Source: SURF-21 sp964510515 (GTDB taxonomy: Bacteria; Actinomycetota; Geothermincolia; Geothermincolales; RBG-13-55-18). From it: 64,000 bases of DNA. The notes beneath the pieces were generated by a model. That model saw only the letters and a program-made list of their open reading frames with translations, did not search any database and was not told the DNA's origin. The DNA is taken from assembly GCA_964510515.1 (NCBI GenBank), contig CAZEAU010000011.1, positions 1-64,000 on the forward strand, given 5' to 3'. The translations under genes were made by a program, and so were the position numbers. Positions 16,584 through 27,897 of this stretch are shown piece by piece (the stretch's first letter is position 1; every line of letters begins with the position of its first letter).

Positions 16584-17294
16584 ATGATCGCGTTGTGGTG
16601 GGACGCATGGCTGTGGGAGCTGGGTTTCGCCGTATGCCATCAGCGCCCTGAGCGCCTGCTGCGCTTCGGGGACGGATGCCTCTTCGTATGCGCGCGGGAC
16701 GCCGGACTCTTCGTCTCCTTCTTCACCCTGCTGCTCGCCCTCTCCCTGCTGCGCGGCAGGGAGAGGGCGGGGATGCCCCCCTGGCCCCTGCTGGTCGCGG
16801 GAGGGGCGGGGGTCCTCTTTCTGGCCTGGGACGGCATCACCAGCTACCTGGCCCTGCGGGAGAGCGGCAATGTGCTCAGGTTTCTCAGCGGCTTTGCCGC
16901 CGGCACGGGGCTGGCTCTCCCGGCGGCGGCGCTGCTCAACCGCGAGGTCTTCGCCGGGGACCGCTCACGCAAGGTGGGCTCTCGCCCCCGCGACCTCGCC
17001 GCGGTGGGCCTGGCAGGAGGGGCCGCGCTCCTCCTCTTCCTGTGGCGTCCCGCACCCCTCTTCCGCCTGGGTCAGGTATGGCTCCTGGTGAGCATGCTGG
17101 GGACCTTCTGGTCCCTCAACCTCCTTCTCGTCTATCTCGCCGGCGCAGAGCGGGAGGGGGGGCTGAGCGCGGGCAGGGCGCTGCTAGCGGCGCTGCTCGC
17201 GGCGCTCGAGCTCTGCGGGTCATATTGGCTGCACCGCCTCCTGGGGGGCGGCGGTCCCGCGCCCCTGCCCGGCTCGCGCGGCCCCTCCCCCTGA
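16584..17294 (+). CDS. DUF2085 family membrane protein
   Basis: A 236-residue polytopic membrane protein with about six hydrophobic segments. The N-terminus has CHQRPERLLRFGD and VCARDAGLF, the signature of DUF2085, whose conserved Cys/His/Arg face is of unknown function. A GCGGAGG ribosome site lies just before the ATG. It is 42 bp downstream of the desulfhydrase gene, in the same run. Confidence 0.8.
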   Translation: MIALWWDAWLWELGFAVCHQRPERLLRFGDGCLFVCARDAGLFVSFFTLLLALSLLRGRERAGMPPWPLLVAGGAGVLFLAWDGITSYLALRESGNVLRFLSGFAAGTGLALPAAALLNREVFAGDRSRKVGSRPRDLAAVGLAGGAALLLFLWRPAPLFRLGQVWLLVSMLGTFWSLNLLLVYLAGAEREGGLSAGRALLAALLAALELCGSYWLHRLLGGGGPAPLPGSRGPSP

Positions 17295-17408
17295 CGGAGA
17301 GAGCTTCCCGCCGGCGGGTCCCGGGCGCGGCGCCTGTGGTATATTTATGGCGAATGTGGCGGCTGAGGGCTATGGCTACGGGAGAAGACCTGAGGCGGGA
17401 GGTCCGGG

Positions 17409-17696
17409 ATGCACGCGAAGAAAGAAAAGATGAGGGTAGAGATCTTCACCACCGTACACCGCATCGTAGCCGACCTGCACATTTTTGCCGGCGCGCGCCT
17501 GACCGACATCATGCAGTCGAGGGAGACCGCCTCCTTCTTCGCGCTTACTGATGTCGAGGTGTACGAGATAGCGAGCGGGCGGGAGTTGTTCCGCACCGAT
17601 TTCGTCGATGTAAATCGCGCCCACATCGTCATGCTCCGGCCCCTGGAGTCCAAGGCCGGCAGGCCGTCGGCGGAGGGGTTTGCGCCCGGCTTCTGA
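17409..17696 (+). CDS. Small conserved hypothetical protein
   Basis: A 95-residue soluble protein, beta-rich by eye (MRVEIFTTVHRIVADLHIF, VEVYEIASG). No catalytic motif is visible and I cannot name the family firmly. GGGAGGTCCGG directly precedes the ATG. A second in-frame ATG at 17430 (MRVEIF) would remove six charged residues. It is the last gene of the plus-strand run before the convergent murJ operon. Function unknown. Confidence 0.65.
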   Translation: MHAKKEKMRVEIFTTVHRIVADLHIFAGARLTDIMQSRETASFFALTDVEVYEIASGRELFRTDFVDVNRAHIVMLRPLESKAGRPSAEGFAPGF

Positions 17697-17756
17697 GAGC
17701 CCTTGAGCGCGGAAGAGCGCCGCGTGCACTCGGGCGGGCGCGGGTGCCGGGGGGCG

Positions 17757-18185
17757 CTAGAGAACGGGCTTCCTGCTGCTGGCCACGGCCTCGGCGAGAC
17801 GGCACAGGTAGCCGATGTTCTCGATCAGGCGGGTGTTCACGATCTTGCGCACGGTCAGGCTTATGGTGTCCGGCTGGCCGCCCTGTCCCTTGATCACGTC
17901 GACCGTGCCCACCAGGCGGGCGCCGCGGTCCTCCAGCAGCTCCATGACCACGCGGTTGACCTTCTCCATGTCCCCCCGGGAGTCCCGGTAGGTCGCGACC
18001 GCTTCCTCGGCCGCGTCTTCGGCCGTGCCGTGGATGGATATGTGGTTCCAGGCCACCGGGCCGAACTGGATGATGAGCGCCCCTATGACCACTGCCACGA
18101 GGGCGAACTTGAGGACGAAGCCCCATACCTGCCCGCCCTCGTCCCGCAGCCTGGAGAAAAGCCTGTTGTTATCCATGCTACCCAT
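17757..18185 (-). CDS. Single-pass membrane protein, hypothetical
   Basis: A 142-residue protein with one transmembrane helix (about residues 20-42, GFVLKFALVAVVIGALII) and a soluble domain of about 90 residues on the far side. No family is recognised. It lies 60 bp downstream of murJ on the same strand, so it is probably the last gene of the GNAT/DUF6049/murJ run. A second ATG three codons in (MDNNRLF) is an equally possible start. Confidence 0.65.
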   Translation of the reverse strand: MGSMDNNRLFSRLRDEGGQVWGFVLKFALVAVVIGALIIQFGPVAWNHISIHGTAEDAAEEAVATYRDSRGDMEKVNRVVMELLEDRGARLVGTVDVIKGQGGQPDTISLTVRKIVNTRLIENIGYLCRLAEAVASSRKPVL

Positions 18186-18245
18186 TAGCTTCGCCGGCGG
18201 CCGGGCTTTTCCTTTGCCCCGCCGGGCCTGCCCTTTCCGCCTCGC

Positions 18246-19913
18246 TCATGCTCTGCGGCGCCGCGGCGCGAGCCGGCCCAGCTGTCGCGCCAGCATGTCC
18301 CAGAGGCCGGCGAGCTCCTCCATGCCCAGGGCGTGGGCCACGAAGAAGAACACCGCCAGGCCCCCGGCCATGGGCAGGAGCATGTCCACGAGGTCCCTCC
18401 ACAGCCCGGTCGCCGGGTGCAGTTGCGCGACGAGGTGGTGGGAGGCGTAGACGATCAGGGTCATGGCCGCCGCCGCCGCCAGGGTCTTGAGAATGGTGGA
18501 GAGGACGCGCCTCCCCCCCAGCTTTCCCAGGCGGATGCGCAGCACAATCGCGTCGATGATCATGGCGAAGAGGTAGGCGGCGGTGAACCCCAGCGCCAGG
18601 CCCCTGACCCCCATCCAGCGGAAGAAGAGCAGGTTGGCCCCGATGTTGATGGCTACCACGAAGCAGTTGATGATCATGGGGGTGCGGGTGTCCTGCATGG
18701 AATAGAAGGTCTTGGTCAGCAGCATGTCCAGGGAGTAGGGGATCAGCCCCAGGGCGAAATAGAAGAGCACGCTCGCGAGCAGCTCCGTGTCGCCCGCCTT
18801 GAAGAAACCGTGCTCGAGGAGGAAACGGATGATGGGCTCGTTCAAGGTCAGGTAGATGACCGCAAAGGGCACGATGATGAACACCGTGGAGCGCACGCCC
18901 GCGTTGAGGGTGTCCCGGAAGCGGGACATCCTGCGCAGGGCGGCGTGTTCGCTCATGGCTGGGAAGACGGCGGTTATGATGGAGACGGCGAAGATGCCGT
19001 AAGGGAGCTGGAAGAACATCTGGGCGTACTGATAGGAGGGCACGCCCCCGTCCACCTGTATGGCCAGCGCGAAGACGAACCACGCTCCCACCTGCCAGAG
19101 CAGGATGTAGGCGAGGAGGGGAACGGCGAGGCGTCCGATCTTGCGTATGGCGGGATGGCGGAAGTCCAGCACGGGCTGATAGCGGATCCCGATGCGGAAA
19201 AGCGCCGGGACCTGCACCAGGGCCTGGGCCACCACTCCCGCCGTGGTCCCCAGGGCCAGGAGCACCAGGTGCGGATAATTGTCGCGCGGGCCGGGCAGGA
19301 AGTGGAAGGCGACGACGGTGGCGATGACCACCAGGTTGTTGGCGATGGGCGCGAAGGCGGGGGACTTGAAGTGGCGATGGGAGTTGAGCAGGCCGCCGAA
19401 GATGGCGCTCAGGCTGTAGAAGACGATTTGGGGCACGAAGAAGCGCAGGAGGAAGGCGGCCTGGTCCCTCACCACCTGGGTGGTGACGTCGCCGGCGGAA
19501 TAGGAGCCGAAGAGGGTCATGAGTCGGATGACGGCGGGGCTGGCGAAGATGCCCGCAACGCTCACCACGGAGAGGACGATGAGGGCGATGTTGGTCACCG
19601 AACTTGCCACGTACCAGGCTTCCTCCCGCGAGCGCGTGCTGAGGTATTCTACGAAGACGGGTATGAAGAGGGAGGCGATTATCCCCCCCATGACGAGGTC
19701 GTAGATCATGTTGGGCATGGAATTGGCCAGGCTGTAGGTGCTGGGCAGGTTGGTCTCGCCGAAGCGCAGGGTCAGGCCCAGCACGTAGGCGAGGGCGGCG
19801 TAGCGCAGGAAGCCGGTTATACGGCTGATGGCCGTGCCCACGGCCATCAGCGCCGCGTCCCGGGCGAAGGCGTCGCCCTGGCCGCGCGGCAACGGCTCCT
19901 CCCCGGCGCTCAC
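18246..19913 (-). CDS. murJ: Lipid II flippase MurJ (MviN family)
   Basis: A 555-residue integral membrane protein with about 14 helices, of the MOP exporter superfamily. It would flip the peptidoglycan precursor lipid II across the cytoplasmic membrane. Family signatures include the N-terminal TAISRITGFLRY and the pattern VMGGIIASLFIPVF. It starts with GTG, overlapping the stop of the upstream gene (GTGA), so the genes are translationally coupled. In actinomycetes the same neighbour (DUF6049 protein) precedes MurJ. Confidence 0.93.
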   Translation of the reverse strand: MSAGEEPLPRGQGDAFARDAALMAVGTAISRITGFLRYAALAYVLGLTLRFGETNLPSTYSLANSMPNMIYDLVMGGIIASLFIPVFVEYLSTRSREEAWYVASSVTNIALIVLSVVSVAGIFASPAVIRLMTLFGSYSAGDVTTQVVRDQAAFLLRFFVPQIVFYSLSAIFGGLLNSHRHFKSPAFAPIANNLVVIATVVAFHFLPGPRDNYPHLVLLALGTTAGVVAQALVQVPALFRIGIRYQPVLDFRHPAIRKIGRLAVPLLAYILLWQVGAWFVFALAIQVDGGVPSYQYAQMFFQLPYGIFAVSIITAVFPAMSEHAALRRMSRFRDTLNAGVRSTVFIIVPFAVIYLTLNEPIIRFLLEHGFFKAGDTELLASVLFYFALGLIPYSLDMLLTKTFYSMQDTRTPMIINCFVVAINIGANLLFFRWMGVRGLALGFTAAYLFAMIIDAIVLRIRLGKLGGRRVLSTILKTLAAAAAMTLIVYASHHLVAQLHPATGLWRDLVDMLLPMAGGLAVFFFVAHALGMEELAGLWDMLARQLGRLAPRRRRA

Positions 19914-21973
19914 CCTCCACCCCTTCCCCGCGCATGCTTGCCGCCGCGATACTTTCCCAGCAGGCGCCGGACCGCGATCGCCATGGCGACGAGGAGGGCC
20001 AGGCCGGCCAGGAGGATGATGGCCAGGGTATTGATGATGGAGGTGTTGACGGTGGTGGAGGTGCTGTCGATGAGCAGGTCTCCGGACTCGAGCACGATAT
20101 CCACGATGAACGAGCCCTTGCGGCGGGCATCGACCTGGAATATGTAATGGTTCTCCCGCGGCTCGATGACCACTTCCCGCGCGCTGCCCTCGGGAAAGGT
20201 CATGTTGGCGTTGTCCAGGCGCAGGGTGACCCCCTGGAGGGGGTAGTCGAGCCCGCTGGTGACGTCCACGCTCAACTTGCCCTCGGTGCTGGACAGGGTC
20301 ACGGAGTGCTTGAGCTCGATGTTGACCTTGGCCGTCTCTGCGCGGATGACGGCATCCATGCTCTTCAGGTAGGCCAGCGCCGCCGTGCCGTCCCGGCCCC
20401 AGGCGAAGCGGTAGTTCTCGGCGATGAGCTGGGTGCGGGTCAAGTCCTCGCGCAGGGAGTGTCCGGCGGGGATGGTGGCCGCGAAATCACGCAGGTCGTT
20501 GCGCGCCGCCTCCAGCCCGAGCAGGTAGTCGGAGGCGGCGGGGGGGTAGGAGGGTGCCGGGAGGGCTACCCCCTTCAGGGGGAATTGGTCGGCGCTGAGT
20601 TCGGAGAGGCGGCGCGTCTGCAGCCAGGGGCAATCCCTCACCGCCTCGTAGAACCTCTCCGCGAAGTCCTGGGGGGGCACGAAAGCGGAGGGAAAGGCGA
20701 GAACGCAGGAGCGCACCTCGTAAGGCCTCTCCCTCTGCAGCACCGCCAGCTCGGCGAAGAGGGTCTGGACGACGTGGGAGACGTCGCCGGCCCCCGTGTT
20801 CTCCAGGTAAGCGTATATGGCCTCATCGTGCAGGAAGGCGCTGAGCGCATAGCCGTCGCGGCTGACGAAACGCACCGGCTGCGCGAGCGTCATGCCCTCG
20901 AGCAGGCGCTCCCCGGCGGGGCTGTATTGCAGGGCCTCCCTCCCCACCACCGCATATTCCACGCCGCTTCCCACCAGGTACTGCAGGACGAGGTCGCTGA
21001 GGCGGAAGAGGGGGGCCACGAAACCCCGGCCGCCGGGCGCGGTACGTCGCGCGAACTCCAGGCCCAGGCGCATCTGCCTCTCGGCCTCGCCCTCCCTCTC
21101 TCCTCCCTCCGTCTCCTGGCCCTCCCAGCCCCGGGAGGCGAGGGCGTCCGGGTCGGCGAAGGCGTAGGTCGTGGCCAGCAGGTCCAGCTGCCCGGCCTCT
21201 ATGAGGCCCGCGAGCCCGGAGAGGACCTCGGAGGCGCCTTCCTGCGCGCTCCCCGGCCCGTCGCGCCCGTCCCCTTCCCCCAGCGATGCGATGTCCCTCC
21301 AGGTCGCCTCGCACACGACCATGTTTCCGCGCACTTCCGGCGTCTTCTTCATGGCCCGGGTGAGGGCGTAGAGGAAACCGGGTTTCTCGGGGGCGGAAGA
21401 GCAGGCGGCGGCGAGCTCGCCGTCGAGGTCGCCGCCCAGCGCGTCTCTGCGGGGGAGGAAATCGAGCGTCCAGAGCAGGGAGAGGTTGAGGGGATACCCG
21501 GAGGCCGGGTCCATTATCACCAGGTAGTTCTGGTCGCTCTTGATGACCTCCCCCGCCCCCAGCAGCCTGACCTCGAAGGGGTAAACGCCCCCCCCCAGGC
21601 CCAGCATCGCCAGGTCGATCTCGTACATCTTGTCCACCCAGCGCGAATCGGGCTTGATGGTCTCCAGGCTGCGCCTGAAGATGGCGGGGCGGCGCGTCCC
21701 CTCCCGGAAAGAGGATAGCTGGGAGCGGGTCGTCGCCGCGGGATAGATCCGCAGGTCCAGCTGGATGTCGGTGGTCCTCGCCTCGCCGGACAGCTCCAGG
21801 TCCACGTCGAGGTAGGCGCGCTCGCCGGGGGCGTAGTAGAAGGCGTTCATGGCCACGGATATGTCCGCCGTGTCTTCCCGCGCCAGGGCCTTGCCCTCCC
21901 CGGGGGCGAGAGGGGCCGCGGACAGCGCCAGGGCGCATATGGCGGCGACGGCGAACATGCGGCGGGCCCTCAT
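19910..21973 (-). CDS. Secreted membrane-anchored protein, DUF6049-like
   Basis: A 687-residue extracytoplasmic protein with an N-terminal signal peptide (MRARRMF then a hydrophobic Ala/Leu stretch) and one C-terminal transmembrane helix (about residues 650-675) followed by a basic tail. The large outer domain begins with a beta-sandwich-like segment (FYYAPGERAYLDVDLELSG). Size, topology and position directly upstream of murJ match the actinobacterial family typified by mycobacterial Rv3909, next to Rv3910 MviN. The assignment rests on context and topology more than motifs. A role in cell-wall synthesis is inferred. It overlaps both neighbours by 4 bp. Confidence 0.7.
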   Translation of the reverse strand: MRARRMFAVAAICALALSAAPLAPGEGKALAREDTADISVAMNAFYYAPGERAYLDVDLELSGEARTTDIQLDLRIYPAATTRSQLSSFREGTRRPAIFRRSLETIKPDSRWVDKMYEIDLAMLGLGGGVYPFEVRLLGAGEVIKSDQNYLVIMDPASGYPLNLSLLWTLDFLPRRDALGGDLDGELAAACSSAPEKPGFLYALTRAMKKTPEVRGNMVVCEATWRDIASLGEGDGRDGPGSAQEGASEVLSGLAGLIEAGQLDLLATTYAFADPDALASRGWEGQETEGGEREGEAERQMRLGLEFARRTAPGGRGFVAPLFRLSDLVLQYLVGSGVEYAVVGREALQYSPAGERLLEGMTLAQPVRFVSRDGYALSAFLHDEAIYAYLENTGAGDVSHVVQTLFAELAVLQRERPYEVRSCVLAFPSAFVPPQDFAERFYEAVRDCPWLQTRRLSELSADQFPLKGVALPAPSYPPAASDYLLGLEAARNDLRDFAATIPAGHSLREDLTRTQLIAENYRFAWGRDGTAALAYLKSMDAVIRAETAKVNIELKHSVTLSSTEGKLSVDVTSGLDYPLQGVTLRLDNANMTFPEGSAREVVIEPRENHYIFQVDARRKGSFIVDIVLESGDLLIDSTSTTVNTSIINTLAIILLAGLALLVAMAIAVRRLLGKYRGGKHARGRGGG

Positions 21974-22866
21974 CTCGCTCCCTCCCGGGGACGGGGGGCG
22001 CGGCGCATGATGACGCGGGAATCCTGCATGCTCTCGAAGCCGAGCTTGCCGTAGAGAGCGAGGGCGGGGGCGTTGTCGCCCTGGGTGTTGACCATGACCG
22101 AGGCGGCGCCCAGGCCTCGCAGGGAGGATATCAGGCGGCGGGCGAGGAGCTCCCCCACGCCCTTCCCCTGGTGGGAGGCGTGAACGCCCAGGCGCTGCAG
22201 GTATGCGAAGCGCCCGTTGGCGCCGCCGACCGCGTATCCCAGGAGTTCGCCTGAGCGCCGCGCGAGCAGGAAGACGTTACGACGGCAGGTTGTGGACACC
22301 GCCTGCATGGTGCGCGCGTCCAGCCTCCAGAAGTCATCGAAAGCGGTGGCGTCGAGGCTGAGGACGTCGTCCAGGTATCTCTTGCGGAAAGCGGTGATCT
22401 CCACCCCGTTCCGCCGCGGGGGCGCCGCGGGCTCGCGGAGCAGCCGTTTCTCCAGCAGCGTTATCCTGCAGGCGGTCGTGAAATCCCATTTCGCGTACTC
22501 CTGCGCCTCCGTCTCCCCCAGGGGCATGGTGACGATGGCCTCGCCACCGCTTTCGAAGCCGGCGGCGCAGGCCGCGCCCACGAGCGTTTCTTTCAAAGCT
22601 CCCTCTCCCTTGACGTGCCATAGTGCTGTGATGCCGGTATGGGTTCTCCAGTTCCCGATCAGGATGAAGGGGGAGGCGGGAGGCGGGCAGGCGGGAAAGA
22701 AGAAGATCCTCCCTTCGTTGCTGCGCATGAAGTCCAGGAAAACGCGGCGGCTGGGGAAGAAGTGGCTCCTTTTGAGGTCCGGCCAGAAGGCCCTGGACAT
22801 CCCGGGTGCCGCCTCCGCCGTCTCCGCGCTGCGGGAAGCGCCCGCCTGGGGGGCGATTATCTCCAC
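21970..22866 (-). CDS. GNAT-family N-acetyltransferase
   Basis: A 298-residue protein with a C-terminal GNAT domain. The acetyl-CoA loop lies in LGVHASHQGKGVGELLARR (about residues 225-243), and the preceding strand and the following NTQGDNAPALALYGKLGF complete motifs A and B. The N-terminal half (about 1-150) may be a second, degenerate GNAT-like domain. It starts with GTG, with AAAGGT upstream. It leads the run with the DUF6049-like gene and murJ. The substrate is unknown. Confidence 0.8.
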   Translation of the reverse strand: MEIIAPQAGASRSAETAEAAPGMSRAFWPDLKRSHFFPSRRVFLDFMRSNEGRIFFFPACPPPASPFILIGNWRTHTGITALWHVKGEGALKETLVGAACAAGFESGGEAIVTMPLGETEAQEYAKWDFTTACRITLLEKRLLREPAAPPRRNGVEITAFRKRYLDDVLSLDATAFDDFWRLDARTMQAVSTTCRRNVFLLARRSGELLGYAVGGANGRFAYLQRLGVHASHQGKGVGELLARRLISSLRGLGAASVMVNTQGDNAPALALYGKLGFESMQDSRVIMRRAPRPREGAR

Positions 22867-22896
22867 GTCATGACCTTTCCATGTTTGGACAAGGGC

Positions 22897-23685
22897 TCAG
22901 ACAAGTCCCCTTATCTCCTTGGACAAGAATATTATACCGATGGCGAAAAGGAAGCAGGAAAAGAGGAGGAGGACGCGACGGTCACGGGCGCGCAGGGTGA
23001 AGAAGGAGCCCAGCCAGGCGCCGGGCATGACCCCGAGGACCATGGCCAGGGCGATGGCCCAGTCCACGTGGCCGAGCAGGGTGTGGATGATGCTCCCCGG
23101 GATGGCCAGTACCGCTATCACCGCCAGGGAGTTGCCCAGGCATTCCTTCAGTTCCAGGCGGAGGACGAAGAAAAAGGCCGGGACGAGCACGACCCCTCCC
23201 CCCACGCCCAGGAAGCCGGAGGAGAAGCCGGCGGCGAGCCCGATGGCGGCGAGCTTCCACGCCGGCCATGCGCGCTCGCCCCCCTCCCCCCGCGGGCAGC
23301 CGTAGCTCCCCCGCCCCAGCGCCGTCGCCGCGCTGCGCCAGGCGAGGTAGAAGAGCACCAGGGCGGTGGCGATCATGATGTAGCGGGTGTCCACGCAGGC
23401 CGTGGCGTAGGAGCCGATGGCGGTGCCCGCTATGCCGGAGAGGGAGCAGACGGCGACGATGCGCGGGATTATCTTACCCGCCCGCCAGTAATTGAAGCCC
23501 CCCACCAGCGCCGAGGGGAAAACGATGGGCAGGGTGGTGCCCAGGGCGATGTCCGAAGGCTGGGCGAGCAGCATGCGTACCGCTGGAGTGGCGACGACGC
23601 TTCCCCCCACCCCGAAAGCCCCCGAGGCGAAGCCGGTAACCAATCCCACCAGGACTATGAAGAGGTATCTTGCCGCGTCGGCCAA
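22897..23685 (-). CDS. TauE/SafE family anion exporter
   Basis: A 262-residue membrane protein with eight or so helices in two homologous halves. Each half begins with the glycine-rich family motif: GFASGAFGVGGSVV near the N-terminus and GFSSGFLGVGGGVVLVP about residue 155. TauE/SafE proteins move sulfite, sulfoacetate or related anions. The start is TTG, with GGGAGG 7 nt upstream. A link to the nearby D-cysteine desulfhydrase is not supported by operon structure. Confidence 0.88.
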   Translation of the reverse strand: MADAARYLFIVLVGLVTGFASGAFGVGGSVVATPAVRMLLAQPSDIALGTTLPIVFPSALVGGFNYWRAGKIIPRIVAVCSLSGIAGTAIGSYATACVDTRYIMIATALVLFYLAWRSAATALGRGSYGCPRGEGGERAWPAWKLAAIGLAAGFSSGFLGVGGGVVLVPAFFFVLRLELKECLGNSLAVIAVLAIPGSIIHTLLGHVDWAIALAMVLGVMPGAWLGSFFTLRARDRRVLLLFSCFLFAIGIIFLSKEIRGLV

Positions 23686-23704
23686 GGTTCAACCTCCCGG
23701 CGGG

Positions 23705-24169
23705 TCAGCGGATGATGTCCGCGACCTCCGCGTCGGTAGCCCGCACCAGGTCATAGGAGCGGATCTTAAGTATCGCGTTCGGCTCGCCCCCGCCCGTATA
23801 GACGACGTCCTCGCGCAGGGCGTGGAGGTCGATATACTTGGGCATGTCGGTCTTGAGGGCGACGGGGGGGGTGCTGCCGATGAGATACCCGGTGAGCATG
23901 CGCACCTCGTCGGCGTTGAGCAGGCGCAGGCGCGGTGCGCCCGCCTCCTCCTTGAGCTTGGCGTAATCGACCATGCGATCCCCGGGGACCATGGCCATGA
24001 GGGGCCCCGCGGGGGCGGCAAAGAACACCGATTTGACGACCTGATGGGGCTGCAGGCCCAAGGCCGCCGCGGCTCGCTCAGCGGTGCGGGCCGGCTCCGG
24101 CATCCTCGAGAGCTCGTGGGGTATATCGACCGTCTGCAGGTAGTTGTGGACGTCTACGCTGCTGAGCAA
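23705..24169 (-). CDS. YbaK/EbsC-family aminoacyl-tRNA deacylase
   Basis: A protein of 154 residues when started at TTG, which has AGGAAGGA 6-8 nt upstream; longer in-frame starts add residues foreign to the family. The YbaK fold shows in the K-S-V-F-F motif (QVVKSVFF), the GDRMVDYAKLKEEAG segment and the GYLIGSTPPVAL loop. Family members hydrolyse mischarged tRNAs such as Cys- or Ala-tRNA-Pro. It sits 19 bp upstream of the TauE gene on the same strand. Confidence 0.85.
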   Translation of the reverse strand: MLSSVDVHNYLQTVDIPHELSRMPEPARTAERAAAALGLQPHQVVKSVFFAAPAGPLMAMVPGDRMVDYAKLKEEAGAPRLRLLNADEVRMLTGYLIGSTPPVALKTDMPKYIDLHALREDVVYTGGGEPNAILKIRSYDLVRATDAEVADIIR

Positions 24170-24318
24170 GACGAATTCCTTCCTCGTTGATCCAGAGCCC
24201 GATGCGAGCAGTCTGCCAGCCATGCTCCAGCCGAAGTCCCTTTGTCTTGCGCGTATTATAGCATAGGAAGCAGAGGTGGAACGCGGGGCTGCCACCCCGC
24301 GGGAGCGGATGGGGGGCT

Positions 24319-24507
24319 CTACTTGAGGCCGCCTTTGCGCCCGATCTCCTGGTAGAACTCCGTGCCGTATCTTTCCTTCGTGGTCTGGCCGCCCTTGCGG
24401 CCGCCCTTTTGCCCGATCTTCTGGTAGAACTCCGTGCCGTACTTCTTGAGCGTGGTCTTACCTCCCTTGCGGCCTGCCTCACTCCTGGTCAGTTTCCGGT
24501 TCGCCAT
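24319..24507 (-). CDS. KGG-repeat small stress-type protein
   Basis: A 62-residue basic protein with two near-identical KGG units: GRKGG..KKYGTEFYQKIGQ and GRKGG..KERYGTEFYQEIGR. These match the KGG (YciG/Con-10-like) domain of small stress and sporulation-related proteins; the biochemical role is unknown. AAGGAGGGATC precedes the ATG by 7 nt. It is a single-gene unit between the deacylase and priA. Confidence 0.85.
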   Translation of the reverse strand: MANRKLTRSEAGRKGGKTTLKKYGTEFYQKIGQKGGRKGGQTTKERYGTEFYQEIGRKGGLK

Positions 24508-24654
24508 CAGCGATCCCTCCTTGCCAAATGCCCTACCGGACGCCGCTATCAGCGACGCAAGCTGCTCAATACTTGTTTTACCCAATATCTGGCGGGTTTA
24601 ATCGTCGGCGCGGGGGCGGACCCGCGGGCCCTTCCGGGTGCTGGGGGGAGCGGG

Positions 24655-27165
<2,511 letters not shown>

Positions 27166-27171
27166 GGCTCA

Positions 27172-27177
27172 ATTATA
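27172..27177 (-). promoter_or_regulatory. -10 box of a likely leaderless priA transcript
   Basis: TATAAT on the minus strand, 6 nt before the ATG of priA, with no Shine-Dalgarno sequence between. Transcription would start at or within a base or two of the start codon. Confidence 0.5.
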
Positions 27178-27219
27178 TGCGCTGGGGCCGACCTCGCCCT
27201 CGCCCCGCGACCGGGGAGC

Positions 27220-27675
27220 TCAGCGCAGAAGCGCGGCGGCGGCGGCGCAGAGCGCGAGTATGCCGGCATAGGGGATGGTCCTCGCGGGCGCGCGGGCGCC
27301 CGCCCCCCCCGCGATACGCCGGCGGCGGTGCTCCGCCGCCAGCACCCACAATGCCGCTATCCCCCCCGCCGCCGCGCCGCAGGAGAAAGAGACCCAGAGG
27401 AGACCGGGGCCCGCCGCCATGCCGACTACGGCGAGGGTTTTCACATCACCCCCGCCGACCATGCCCAGGAGGAAGAAGGGGAGTAGCAGCGCCAGCCCCA
27501 GGGCCATGCCCTCCAGCCCCGCGCGCAGGGAGCCCCAGCCCCCGGCGGCGGCCAGCGCCCCCCCCGTCACCGCCGCTGCGAGGATGAGGCGGTTGGGGAC
27601 CCGGCGGTAGCGCAGGTCGTAATAGGCGGCGCAGAGCGCGAAGGTCCAGAGCAGGGTCAGCCTGGCTGTCCACAT
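27220..27675 (-). CDS. tadV: A24 prepilin peptidase of the Tad system (TadV/CpaA)
   Basis: A 151-residue membrane aspartyl protease that removes the leader of Flp-type prepilins. The two catalytic aspartates are in YYDLRYRRVPN (about Asp20) and GGGDVK (about Asp77), the standard pair for this family. It is a minimal form lacking the N-methyltransferase domain, as in CpaA/TadV. It is the last gene of the tad operon, 18 bp after flp. Confidence 0.9.
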   Translation of the reverse strand: MWTARLTLLWTFALCAAYYDLRYRRVPNRLILAAAVTGGALAAAGGWGSLRAGLEGMALGLALLLPFFLLGMVGGGDVKTLAVVGMAAGPGLLWVSFSCGAAAGGIAALWVLAAEHRRRRIAGGAGARAPARTIPYAGILALCAAAAALLR

Positions 27676-27693
27676 CGTGACCGCCCCCGGGGC

Positions 27694-27873
27694 TCAGCCC
27701 AGGGCCCCCATGAGCTGCTGGAATATCTTGTTGAAGAAGCTCTTGATGACATTCGTCCCTCCGGCCCAGGCGATGAGCGCCCCGGCCACGGCCGCGGCGC
27801 CGAGGATGACCAGGGCGTATTCGGCCGTGGTCTGCGCCGTTTCGTCGCCGATGATGTCCAGGGGATTGCGCAC
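27694..27873 (-). CDS. flp: Flp-type pilin
   Basis: A 59-residue prepilin. A short charged leader ends before TTAEYALVILGAAAVAG, with Glu at the usual fifth position of the mature hydrophobic helix. The remaining residues are short, as expected for the Flp/Fap family. I use the GTG reading MRNPLDIIGDE, which has AAGGAGGT 7 nt upstream; a GTG three codons earlier overlaps that ribosome site. It lies between tadC and the prepilin peptidase and is the likely main pilus subunit. Confidence 0.88.
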   Translation of the reverse strand: MRNPLDIIGDETAQTTAEYALVILGAAAVAGALIAWAGGTNVIKSFFNKIFQQLMGALG

Positions 27874-27897
27874 GCGAATCACCTCCTTTTTACGACT

